A stretch of 64,000 nucleotides of DNA from Stomoxys calcitrans (lineage: Eukaryota > Arthropoda > Insecta > Diptera > Muscidae). Positions 22,206-33,297 of the stretch are shown one piece after another. The DNA is taken from assembly GCF_963082655.1 (NCBI RefSeq), contig NC_081552.1, positions 120,702,907 through 120,766,906 of the forward strand, written 5' to 3'. The notes beneath the pieces are model-generated. The model was given only the letters and a program-made list of their open reading frames with translations. It was not told where the DNA came from and did not search any database. Position 1 is the first letter of the stretch. Every line of letters begins with the position of its first letter. The translations under genes were made by a program, and so were the position numbers.

Positions 22206-22880
22206 TATGTTACGATTCGCACGGTCCTTGGAGCCATCATACCTAATATGGTTGAAAAGTCTTCTAACCAAAGACGAAACGCGTCCCATAGTGGTTGGTG
22301 TGTGTTGCTATCTTTGGTTTTTCTTTTCCATTTGCATCTCCGATCATCCAGCTCGTCTCGAGAGAGAAACAAACAAAGATTGTAAAATTTAAATGATCTC
22401 GCCCTAACAGGCAAAAAACATGAAAAATTAAATATTCGGCAGAGCCCGGCCAGGATTCGAACCTGGGATCACGCAGCAACGGCGAGCGCCATTGCCGTTG
22501 TCTTAGCGTTCGAAGCCATCAATACAACTTCCAACAGATGAACAAAATCATCTGTAGTACGGAAGATTGACACAGATAGAATGTCTGTCATTACCCAAAA
22601 ATATATGCATCGTAAAAGTACAGCTAATAAGCAGGGTTGTCGAGCTTGGCTAATGTGATAATTGTATCATAGATGCGTTTTTGCTATTAATAAGATTCAA
22701 ATACAGCATACCAACGCACGATCCTTGAAGTCATCGTACCTAATATGGTTGAAGTCTTCTAACCAAAGACGAAACGCGTCCCATAGTGGTTGGTGTGTGT
22801 TGCTATCTTTGGTTTTTCTTTTCCATTTACATCTCCGATCATCCAGCTCGTCTCGAAAGAGAAACAAACAAAGATTAAAA
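22206..22880 (-). mobile_element. tRNA-like SINE2, duplicated arrangement
   Basis: Two direct repeats of about 162 bp (22219-22381 and 22715-22876) flank a 333-bp core. The core has a TFC-arm-like stem at 22450-22466 with perfect 5-bp arms (CCAGG/CCTGG) around TTCGAAT and a B box GGTTCGAATCC on the minus strand. No acceptor stem pairs with it, so it is not a tRNA gene. The layout could be a tandem SINE dimer missing one head or a small LTR-like unit; I prefer the dimer. Confidence 0.6.
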
Positions 22881-23816
22881 GAACATTTTAAAATTTTGTT
22901 ACAAAGCATATTGTTCATTCCCGCATTCCCGGGAAAATTAAAAATTTTCCGTCTTCAAAATGCGGGAATTCCCGGGATGATCAGGTTCGGCAATTCCCTA
23001 TCCAAAACCGTGTCACTTCACATCATTACTACACAGCAAGAGCTTTGGTTGATAAATGTTTTCGCCATTAATTTAAATTGGTTGTACAGCTTAATTGAAA
23101 ATTTCGATCCAAACGAAAAATTTTTATATTCAATAATAAAACATACACCCAGAAAAAAATAGTCTGGTGATATAAGCAAACACCGTCCGCTGATATTGAA
23201 TTAAAAATTTTCAACTTTTCAATAAACCTATTCAAAATTTTTAAACTCCTAAACAACATTTGAGGCATTAGCTATATATTAGTAAACAAATTTCCAATTT
23301 TTGTCGTTAACTTTTTGTTTAAAATCATTAATATAATAGTAGAAGTTATTTCGTCTGCTGTTATTTAAATCCATTTAGCCGAAATATCCATTAGCCGAAA
23401 TTTCCAAACGCCTCGACCTTCTGCGCTTCTTCTCCAATTTTAGACATCTAGTTTTGAGCTCTCGTTTTCCACTTAGTCTTTCTTGTGAAGTTTTTCTTCC
23501 CCTTTTATTAGCAATTGATTAGGCGTTGTTCATTCTTAGGAACTACGTTTAATTATGGCAACGCCATCATACAGCTCGTAGTTTGTAGAAAGCCAATAAG
23601 AATTTTGCATCAAAGCAGATTTGTGTGTTAATTTTACAAACAATATATCTCTTAAACAAGCCAAATACTTCTTGGTCTGTTTTGGAATTTATCCTTGCTT
23701 CGGAAGCATAAATCAATTTTTTCCTGACAAGAGGTTTTGTTCCTAAACTGTAACAAATCAAAAGAGGCATTTACAGTGCGGATCGTTTAGATACAAGTTG
23801 CTAATAATGATAAATC
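22881..23816. other. Unassigned AT-rich sequence
   Basis: No gene or known repeat is visible. One local feature is CCCGCATTCCCGGG (22920-22933) facing TGCGGGAATTCCCGGGA (22960-22976), an imperfect palindrome pair. The rest is AT-rich and gives only short peptides unlike any family I know. Confidence 0.4.
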
Positions 23817-24028
23817 ATTATACCCTACACAACTACTGTGGTACGGGGTATTACAACGTTGTGCATTTGCTTGTAACAAGAGAGCTGGACCCAATGATAA
23901 GTATACTCATCGACTCAGAACCACTGTCTGATTCGATTTAGCTATGCCAGTCAGTCCATGTTAATTTGTGAACAAAGTGCAGGTCACAATTTTCATTCAA
24001 TCATCTTCAAATTTGGCACAGACATTTT
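23817..24028 (+). repeat. Family E dispersed repeat, left part
   Basis: It begins TTATACCCTACACAACTACTG and GTGGTACGGGGTATTA, a partial hairpin, then reads TTCAAATTTGGCACAGACATTTT. It is interrupted by a family A insertion and continues at 25312. It resembles a dispersed fly repeat I have seen before, but I cannot name it. Confidence 0.5.
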
Positions 24029-25311
24029 TATACCCTCCACCATAAGATGGGGGGTATACTAATTTCGTCATTCTGTTTGTAACTACTCGAAATATTCGTC
24101 TGAGACCCCATAAAGTATATATATTCTTGATCGTCGCGACATTTTATGTCGATCTAGCCATGTCCGTCCGTCTGTATGTCGAAAGCACGCTAATTTCCGA
24201 AGGAGTAAAGCTAGACGCTTGAAATTTTGCACAAATGCTTCTTATTAGTGTAGGTCGGTTGGTATTGTAAATGGGCCATATCGGTCCATGTTTTGATATA
24301 GCTGCCATATAAACCGATCTTGGGTCTTGACTTCTTGAGCCTCTAGAGTGCGCAATTCTTATCCGATTGGAATGAAATTTTGCACGACGTGTTTTGTTAT
24401 GATATCCAATAACTGTGCCAAGTATGGTTCAAATCGGTCCATGTTTTGATATAGCTGCTATATAAACCGATCTTGGGTCTTGACTTCTTGAGCCTCTAGA
24501 GGGCGCAATTCTTATTCGATTTGAATTAATTTTGGCACGACGTGTTTTGCTATGATGCCTAACAACTGTGCCAAGTATGGTTCAAATCGGTCTATAACCT
24601 AATATAGCTGCCATATAAACCGATCTTGGGTCTTGACTTCTTGAGCCTCTAGAGTGCGCAATTCTTATCCAATTGGAATGAAATTTTGCACGACATGTTT
24701 TGTTATGATATCCGACAACTGTGCCAAGTATGGTTCAAATCGACCGATAACCTAATATAGCTGCCATATAAACCGATCTTGGGTCTTGACTTCTTGAGCC
24801 TCTAGAGTGCGCAATGCTTATCCGATTGGAATGAAATTTTGCACGACGTGTTTTGTTATGATATCCAACATCTGTGCCAAGTATTATTCAAATCGGTCCA
24901 TAACCTGATATAGCTGACATATTAACCGATCTGGGATCTTGACTTCTTGAGCCTCTAGAGTTCGCAATTATTATCCGATTTGTCTGAAATTATGTACTAC
25001 GGATCTTCTCATGACCATCAACATACGTGTTTATTATGATCTGAATCGGTCTATAGCCCGATACAGCTCCCATATAAATCGATCTCTCTATTTTACTTCT
25101 TGAGCCCCCAAAGGGCGCAATTCTTATTCGAATTGGCTGACATTTTACATAGGTCTCCAACATGTAATAATATAATAATAGCAGAGCAAATCTTTTCTTT
25201 TATCCTTTTTTACCTAAGAAGAGATGCCGGGAGAAGAACTCGGCAAATGCGATCCATGGTGGAGGGTATGTAAGATTCGGCCCGGCCGAACTTAGCACGC
25301 TTTTACTTGTT
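24029..25311 (-). mobile_element. Family A repeat, complete, cleanly inserted
   Basis: Both ends are present: TATACCCTCCACCATAAG on the left and the palindrome with GCTTTTACTTGT on the right, 1,283 bp in all. It splits family E within a run of T. About five 153-bp monomers lie inside. Because the flanks belong to one older repeat, this copy gives the best view of the true ends. Confidence 0.85.
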
Positions 25312-25505
25312 TTTTTTAGCCAAGAAATTGGAAAAAATAGGTTCAGATTTGGATACAGCTTCCATAAATATGTTCGTCCGATTTTGACTAATATTGCGAT
25401 AATGTGGTCATTTGTAAACAGATTCTCTTGATATTTGGCTGGAAGATATTACTGGAAATCGGTTCAGATTTATATATAGCTCCCATATTTACACTCATAG
25501 AAAAA
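25312..25505 (+). repeat. Family E dispersed repeat, right part
   Basis: It resumes TTTTTAGCCAAGAAATTGG after the A insertion and reads GGTTCAGATTTGGATACAGC and GATATTTGGCTGGAAGA. Joined with the left part it forms about 400 bp. There is no coding content. Confidence 0.5.
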
Positions 25506-25608
25506 ACTGTCTTCTGAATATTAGTAGTTAATTTTGCTGCTATTGTCTGAACAGCATGTTGTTTGCTGAAAATGACTGCAGCTTTTATATGAAGGGAATG
25601 TTAGAAGA

Positions 25609-26548
25609 AACAAGGAAAAGGCGTTAAGTTCGGCCGGGCCGAACTTTTGATACCCAACACCTCGAGTATATATGTAAACCACCTTTCATAAAATCCGGTG
25701 AAAGTTGCATACCTTATGTCCCATAGCATTTATATCGAAATATGTTCCGATTGGGACCAAATACTAATGAGAACATGTCATTGTTCTATTGAGTATAACA
25801 AAATATTGGTCTTTTTAGTAGCTATATCATTAAATAAACCGATCTGAACCATATACGACACGGATGTCGAAAAGCCTAACACAACTCACAGTCCCAAATT
25901 TCGGCGAAATCGGACAATAAATGCGCCTTTTATGGTGCCAAAACATTAAATCGAGAGATCGGTCTATATGGGAGCTATATCCAAATCTGGAACGATCTGT
26001 GCCATATTGCAGAAGTATTTAGAGGGGCTTAACTTAACTGACTGTCCTAAATTTTGGTCGACATCTGACAATAAATGCGCCTTTTATAGGCCCACAACCT
26101 TAAATCAAGAAATCGGTCTATATGGCAGCTATATCCAAATCTGAACCGATCGGGGCCAAATTGACGAGGGATGTCGAAGGGCCTAACACAACTCACTGTC
26201 CCAAATTTCAGCAAAATCGGATAATATTTGTGACTTTTATGGGCCTAAGACCCTAAATCGGCGGATCGGTCTATATGGGGGCTACATCAAGATATAGTCC
26301 GATCTTCGAACTTATCCTGCTCATAAACAAAAAAAGAATCTGCGCAAAGTTAACGTTTAATATCTCTATTTTTAAAGACTGAGGCGTGATTTCAACAGAC
26401 AGACGGAGGGACATATCTAGATCGTCTTAGATATTTACGCTGATCTGGAATATATATACCTTATAGGGTCGGAAATGGATATTTCGATGTGTTGCAAACG
26501 GAATGACAAAATGAATATACCCCCATCCTTCGGTGGTGGGTATAAAAA
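25609..26548 (+). mobile_element. Family B repeat, complete copy
   Basis: The left end has the palindrome and ATACCCAACACCTCG; the right end has CCTTCGGTGGTGGGTATAAAA. Monomer cores ATCGGTCTATATGG lie at 25958, 26112 and 26265, steps of 154 and 153 bp. A GACAGACGG block precedes ATATATACCTTATAGGGTCGG and a GATGTGTTGCAAACGGAATGAC block. No protein. Confidence 0.85.
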
Positions 26549-26667
26549 TAAAATACAAATGTAAATGTGTGTCTCCGTGGATGAGTGTTTACTTGCCATA
26601 GTCGTTTTCCTTTAAATTTAAATACAAAAGACCATGCCAGTCATACACACATTAGTAGAGCAATAAC

Positions 26668-27656
26668 AAACAAGTAAAATGGCATTAAGTTTGTCTGGGC
26701 CGAACTTTGGATACCCACCACCTCGGGTATATATGTAAACCCCCTGTCGTCACAATCCGGTGAAAATTGGATAATTTCAGCACCCAAATTCGGCACGGAC
26801 ATTGAGTGGTGTAATCTGATATGAACCATATTAGGGTCGGTTATCATTAGATTCAGAACAACTCACTGTTTCAAATTTCAGCGAAATCGGGAAATAAATA
26901 AAGCTTCAGTCCCCTTGTTGGCGGATCGGTCTATATGGCAGCTATATCTAAATATAGTCCGATCGGAACCATATTTAGGTCGGATATCAGGAGGCCTTAA
27001 CCTACTCATTTCAGCGAAATCGGGTGATGATTAAAGCTTTTATTGGCTTCAGACCCCTTATCGGCAGATCAGACCCCTACGGCAGCTATATCTAAATATA
27101 GTCCGATTTGAATCATATTTAGGTCGGGTGTCAGGAGGCTTAAAATAACTCACTTTTTAAAATTTCAGCGAAATCGGTTAAAAAATAAAGCTTTTATGGA
27201 CTTCAGACCCTTTATCGGCAAATCGGTATATATGACAGCTATATCTAAATATAGTCCGATCTGTACCATATTTGTGTCGGATGTTGGGAGGCTTAAAACT
27301 GCACACTGTGCCAAATGTCACCGAAATCGGGGAAATCAGACCCTTTAATGGGAGATCGGTCTATATGGCAGCTATATCTTAATATAGTCCGATTTGGCCC
27401 GTCCAAGAACTTAACCAACGTGCATCAAAAAGACGTATCTGTGCCAAATTTCAGCTCAATATCTCAATTTTTGAAGTTTCTAGGGTGATTACAACAGATG
27501 GACGGACAGACACAGGGACATCGTTAAATTGTCTTAGAATTTTACGACGATCCGAAATATATATACTTTGTCGGGTCGGAAATTGATATTTCGATGTGTT
27601 GCAAACGGAATGACTAAATGAATATACCCCCTATCCTACGGTGGTGGGTGTAAAAA
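26668..27656 (+). mobile_element. Family B repeat, complete diverged copy
   Basis: The palindrome has decayed (TTTGTCTGGGCCGAA) but ATACCCACCACCTCGGGTATAT is intact, and the right end reads CCTACGGTGGTGGGTGTAAAA. The monomers differ from the previous copy (GCGAAATCGG, AAAGCTTTTATGGACTTCAG), so this is an older or different subfamily. Confidence 0.8.
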
Positions 27657-28376
27657 TGCAAGCGAGCTCAGCCACGTTTCGAAATGTATACTTTGTACAG
27701 TAATATTCCACAAATAAAATCATCTCTTTCAACAAAATTTCTAAAAAATTTCCAAAAAAAAATGTCTAAAGTCATCACAACAACTAAAAGGACTGTATGG
27801 CGTATGACTCATCAAAGCGATGTTTTGTGTTTTCAAAAATGCAGTTGTTTCGTATTTTTGGAGCATTTCTTTCTACCAATCGACGCGAACCTTTTTTTGA
27901 GCGATTGACAAATTGTATGCGATCTAACGCATCAAATGTTCATGCAATAGATAAATAGACAGATAGATAGAAAATATTTTTATTTATAATTCATTTACAA
28001 AGTTTAAATAATTAAAGTTTTTTGTAAAAATCTAATTTGACATAACATGTTTTGTTGTGTGTCAGATTAGCATAAACTTATAACCAATATAGTAAGGATT
28101 TAATTTCACATAGGATTTGTTCTTGTGATGTCAACTATAAGTACTACGAACAACAGGCAGTGAACTGTAGGCCGGTCAGACGGACGGACATAGTTCACGA
28201 TGGTGCCGATGAGATAAAAAAAATCTAATCATGGAAACGCGTCCACCAGCGGGGTCACATGTGTCCTGCTTGCCAGAGGAACTGGCAATTTCTTTTCTTC
28301 AAGATTCATTTAACAATCTCTCCTTTAGTGTTGCATTCCCTTGGTCATTAAGCTCAACTTGAAAACAATGACAATA
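27657..28376. other. Unassigned AT-rich sequence
   Basis: No gene, tRNA or repeat end can be recognised. A short GATA/GACA-like run lies at 27950-27970. The longest peptide that can be read (27684-27908) shows no family features and no codon bias. Confidence 0.4.
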
Positions 28377-29665
28377 CTAGCTGACCCGGGCCCACTCCGC
28401 TGCGCCTTCTTTTACTTTATATGGAACAAAAGTTTCCTTGGAATATTTATTGTCGACAATTAAAGAGCTTTTAGTGAATTAACATGCAACGAAAACAGTA
28501 TATCGCTCGACAAACAGTTTAACAATATAAGTGCCTTTATCTGAATCCTATATGATATTTATTGGTCTACAAATTTAAGTTTGGATGTAAGGTGTACTCC
28601 ATTCTTAAGATACTTTATTTCAGCCCGATATTCTCATAATGTCTGATTTAGGGGTGTTTTCGTAGGTGAGACACTTGGCCCTGAAAAAATATCAGCATCG
28701 TGCTCTTCTCTCATATTGCTATTGGTTTAGGGGAGTTTACAGGATGAGGCCTCCCCTTAACACATGGCCCCAAAATAGGTAATCAAATTAGTTTTCTAGT
28801 CTCAACTGCCTTTCATTTGAGCCACATATTGGCATGGTCGAAAAATGTTTACCCTTTGGGGGGTGTTTTGGGGATGGGGTCATCCCTTGATCCCTATATA
28901 TGGTCCTACATTTGGATATCAAATTCGTATTATACCTCCAGAAAATTTGTCCCGAAAGTGCGTATCAATACTTGCTCTACCGCCCAATACCTTTCATTTA
29001 TGCTCCATATTGACATGGTCGGTAAATATGCCCGGAAAATATATCAGCAACGTGCTCTGTTCTCATATATCTATTTATCATTTATTTGAACCCCATATTG
29101 GCATTGGCCTCAAAATTGGATATCAAATTCGTTTTCAAATCTCATTTAAACTCCCTATTGCAAAAGTCAGCAAATATGTCCGGTTTGGGGTATTGGCCCT
29201 AAAAACTATAAATATTTAGTTCCACTTTCTTTAAGACCCAAATTGTCTTGGTGAGCAAATACGTCCTATTTGGGGGTTGTTATGGTGGTGGGACGTCCTC
29301 TAGACAGTTGGTCCCTAATGTTGGTATCTGATACGTGGTCTACTCCCAAATACCTTTAATTGGAGCCCCATAGTCGGCAAACATGACCGGCTTGCGGGGT
29401 GTTTTGTGGGATGGGCGGCCACTCAGTGTGTTGGCCTTAAAAACATATGTCGGATTCGTGTTCTACTCTAAAAACCCTCTTATTTGAGCCTCAATAGTCA
29501 GCAAATACTTCCTATTTGGGTGGTGTTGTGGGGGTGGGGTGGCCCGATAGACACTTTTCCCAGATTCGTGCTTTACTCACAAAGACCTTTCATTTGAGCC
29601 CCATATTGCTATCGTCATATATTTGTCCCCTTTGGAGGATGTTTTTGGGAAGAGGCTGGATTGTA
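28377..29665 (-). mobile_element. Family C Helitron-like element, reverse, 3' half
   Basis: The left edge reads CTAGCTGACCCGGGCCC, the exact reverse of the C 3' end, preceded by A (T on the element strand). Reverse C monomers follow up to about 29665, where the orientation flips. The 5' end is absent. Confidence 0.7.
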
Positions 29666-31327
29666 TAATTCTAATCTGATATCCAAATATGGGACGAAGT
29701 GTTTGGGGGGCCGCCTCTCCCTAAAAACATTCTGGGGTCAAATAATCTGGGGGACGCCCCATCCCAAAACCCACCCGAACGGACATGTGCACTGATTGTA
29801 ATTAACAGTAGAGTACGAATTTAGTATATAAATGTTGCATTTAGTGTCGGGTGGTCCTCCACCCCCAAAAGAGCCCCAAGAGGACACTTTCACCGCTTTG
29901 CCAACATGGGTATCAAAAGAAAGGTATTTGAGAATAGAGTACGAACTTGGCATTAAAATGTTACCCTAAGTGTCGGGGGGCCCCCACACCCAAAAACACC
30001 ACCTAACAGGACACTTTAACCGCTTTGAGTAATATGGATATCAAATAAAAGGTATTCAAAAGTAGAATACAAATCTGAGACAAAACGACCCTCTCCTCCC
30101 AATAAATCCAACGCCAAACTGTCATGTAGGATGACCGAGAATATATTGTACTCAAATGAAGGGACATGTCAGAGGGCAATCCCACTCCCCCTATCCTTCC
30201 CAAGAAAAAAATTAAAAATATTATAGGAATAATATGAAATAATATATGAAGGCCGATCAGGATAGAATAGGACAGAAATAAAAGGGCTTTGGTAGCAAAG
30301 TACACATTTTGCCCTCAAATTGGGATGGACACAGGAGGACCTGCGGATCTTCAAGAATGTAGTATTCCAAGTGGTCGCTTTAAAAAATGATTTTTAATGT
30401 GGATAACCAATACAAAAAAAAATAATTATTACTTCAGAGTTCGCTTCTAAACTCCCTTCAAACCGGGCATGATTGCCCACTATGACGATAGATAATTAGT
30501 ATTTGGTAGTAAAAATCGAATTCGATATCCAAGTTTGAGGCCAAATGTTTGGGGGTCGTGCCAACCCATAAACTCCCCCTAAACCAACGGCAATTTGGGC
30601 TCAAATTAACGAAATTTGAGAGTACAGCACGATGCTGATATTTTTTCAGGGTTAAGTACGGGCTAATGCTGGCAACATTTGTGAGTTACTATGCCATGTA
30701 AAACTTCTCTCCAAAGAGGTGTCGCACTGCGCCACGCCGTTCGGACTCGGCTATAAAAAGGTGGCCCCTTATCATTAAGATTAAAACTTGAACCCGCTGC
30801 ACTCATTGATATGTGAGAAGTTTGCCCCTTTTCCTTAGTGCAATTTTCATGGGCGAAATTTGTTGTTTGTTTGTAAGTACGTGGGTGGCCGCCCCACCCT
30901 GCGTACCCCTCAAAACTGGACATATTTGTGGATTTTTACAAAAAAGGGGCTCAAATCTGTATCTGTTTCTTGGCCAAGTATTTCAGGGTCGCCTCACCTC
31001 ATAAACTCCCCCTAAACCACACATATATACCGACTATAGTAATATGTAGCTCCAATGTGATTTTCGGCAGTGGCAAAGATGGGTGGGATATTTAGGGGGC
31101 CGCCCCACCTGCAAAGCCATCAGCCAAATGTAATATAAACCAATAATGATTTTATGGGGCTCAATCGAAAGGTATTTTAGACCAGAGCACGAATCTGATA
31201 TGTGGGGATCCGCCTCACTCTCCAAACCACCCCCATACCGGACGTATTTACCGACCATAGCAATATACGGCTCAGATAAAATAAAAGAGTAAAAGAAGGC
31301 GCAGCGGAGCGGGCCCTGTCCAGCTAG
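29666..31327 (+). mobile_element. Family C Helitron-like element, forward, 3' half
   Basis: Forward C monomers (CTGATATCCAAATATGGGACG, GGGGGGCCGCCTCTCC) begin where the reverse ones stop. They run to GGCGCAGCGGAGCGGGCCCTG and end CAGCTAG before T. A SINE lies inside. The 5' end is absent here as well, so two C elements share a centre and point outward. Confidence 0.7.
30663..30865 (+). mobile_element. SINE1 body (tRNA-derived family), headless copy
   Basis: The text CTAATGCTGGCAACATTTG, TACTATGCCATGTAAAACTTC, GCCGTTCGGACTCGGCTATA, CATTGATATGTGAGAAGTTTG and TTCATGGGCGAAATTTG matches the body of the SINE at 38516-38790 (minus strand). The tRNA-like head is missing. It lies inside a C element. 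Confidence 0.7.
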
Positions 31328-31650
31328 TGTAACATTTAGTTGGGCGTATTGCTGAGTAGGTACAGTAGTTTCTTGACAAAAAAAACTGAAAAGCTTCTCT
31401 ACTTGGTCATACCGTTCATACCCCCATAATTGAGAGCCGTAAAATAGGATTGGCGTTCAGAGCAGCCGCCAAAGCAGCGTGAAATATTTTTATCTTATTA
31501 GAAATCTGAATACTTCCGTTGTGAATGTAGTGGAGCCACGTGAAGTTTATTGCAATTTTCGCAGACTGTTGCTTGTCCGAGAGATGTTTCTTGAAAGACC
31601 GGTAATTTGTGAGTTTCAAACCCAGATTTTTATACTCATTGACAGTATTA
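31328..31650 (-). pseudogene. Non-LTR retrotransposon RT C-terminal fragment
   Basis: On the minus strand I read VNEYKNLGLKLTNYRSFKKH, then SAKIAINFTWLHYI, SNKIKIFHAALAA, and after a frame change YERYDQVEKLFSFF. These are the post-catalytic thumb/connection motifs of a LINE reverse transcriptase. The style is unlike the LINE at 39-43 kb, so it is a second family. It is joined at 31650 to a mariner fragment and ends at the C element on the left. Confidence 0.75.
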
Positions 31651-31990
31651 AATGTATGCTGGATCCAGTAATGCATAATGTTGTCTCAATCTCACTATAG
31701 GTCACATGACGAGCTTGCAATATCAGTTGGCGCACAGCATCAATGGTCTTTGGAACAACAACTAAATTGGGCGACCACAACGAAATTTGTGTAGGAGTGG
31801 ACTACGGCCACGGTTGAATTCATCATGCCATTGATAAACACTTGATGGAGCTTCATTGGCAAACATTTAATTAAGTTCATAAATGCACTGTTGTTGAATT
31901 AATCCACGTCGAAAAATGTAAAAAATAATTGAGCGTAAATGTTCTCGTGTTAATTCTTATTTTGGGCAAGATAAAGCTTTTAAGTTACTG
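31651..31990 (-). pseudogene. mariner transposase N-terminal (DNA-binding) fragment
   Basis: Minus-strand frames give LTREHLRSIIFY, then RRGLIQQQCIYELN, FANEAPSSVYQWHDEFNRGR, FRCGRPI, and VPKTIDAVRQLILQARHVTY followed by SEIETTLCITGSSIH. This is the paired-like HTH region of mariner transposases. The catalytic domain is absent because the frame runs into the LINE fragment at about 31650. Several frame changes and stops show decay. Confidence 0.75.
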
Positions 31991-32117
31991 TAAACAACAC
32001 AAATTGCGCTCGTATTTCAAAATGTTCTGAGTACGTCGTATAACCTCAAAAATGACAAGCTATGCGATATGGCAAGTTTTGCTACACAAGGGTTATACAA
32101 TCCCTAAATAAATAAAA

Positions 32118-33297
32118 AACAAGTAAACGCGTGCTAAGTTCGGCCGGGCCGAATCCTATATACCCTCCACCATGGATCGCATTTGACGAGTTCTTTTCCC
32201 GGCATCTCTTCTTAGGTAAAAAAGGATATAAAGAAAAATTTGCTCTGCTATTAGAGCGATATCAAGATATGGTCGGGACCACAATTAAATTATATGTTGG
32301 AGACCTGTGTAAAATATAAGCCAATTCGAATAAGGATTGCGCCCTTTGGGGGCTCAAGAAGTAAAATAGAGACATCGATTTATATGAGAGCTGTATCGGG
32401 CTATAGACCGATTCAGACCATAATAAACACGTATGTTGATGGTCATGACATGGATACGTCGTACAAAATTTCAGGTAAATCGGATCATAATTACGACCTC
32501 TAAAGGCTCTAGAAGTCCAGATCCCAGATCGGTTTATATGACAGCTATATCAGGTTATGAACCGATTTGAACCTTATTTGACACAGTTGTTGAAAGTAAG
32601 AATAAAATACGTCATGCAAAATTTCAGAAAAATCAGATAGGAATTGCGCCCTCTAGAAGCTCAAGAAGTCAAGTCCTCAGATCTGTTTAAATGACAGATA
32701 TATCAGGTTATGAACCGATTTGAGCCATACTTGGCACAGTGGTTGGATATCATAACAAAATACTTCGTGCCAAAATTCTTTCAAATCGGATAAGAATTGC
32801 GCCCTCTAGAGGCTCTAGAAGTCAAGACCCAAGATCGGTTTATATGGCAGCTATATCAGGTTATGTACCGATTTGAACCGTACTTGGTACAGTTGTTGGA
32901 TATCATAACAAAACACGCAAAATTTATTTCCAATCGGATATGAATTGCGCACTCTAGAGGCTCAAGAAGTCAAGACCCAAGATCGGTTTATATGGCAGCT
33001 ATATCAAAACATGGACCGATATGGCCCATTTACAATACCAACCGACATACACTAATAAGAAGTATTTGTGCAAAACTTCTAGCGGCTAGCTCTACTCCTT
33101 CGGAAGTTAGCGTGCTTTCGACAGACAGACGGACGGACGGACGGACGGACAGACGGACGAATGGCTAGATCGACATAAAATTTGACGACGATCAAGAATA
33201 TATATACTTTATGGGGTCTCAGACGAATATTTCGAGTAGTTACAAACAGAATGACGAAATTAGTATACCCCCCATCCTATGGTGGAGGGTATAAAAA
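32118..33297 (+). mobile_element. Family A repeat, complete copy
   Basis: ACAAGTAAACGCGTGC with an intact palindrome opens the copy, and ATGGTGGAGGGTATAAAAA closes it. About four 153-bp monomers lie between, then a GACGGACG run at 33129-33168. Family C begins immediately after the A run, as at 6857 and 13612. Confidence 0.85.

Noticed and set aside
22440..22520. A possible tRNA gene
   Set aside because: A TFC-like arm and B box are present but no acceptor stem pairs and no clear A box is seen; the copy is embedded in a repeated SINE-like unit.
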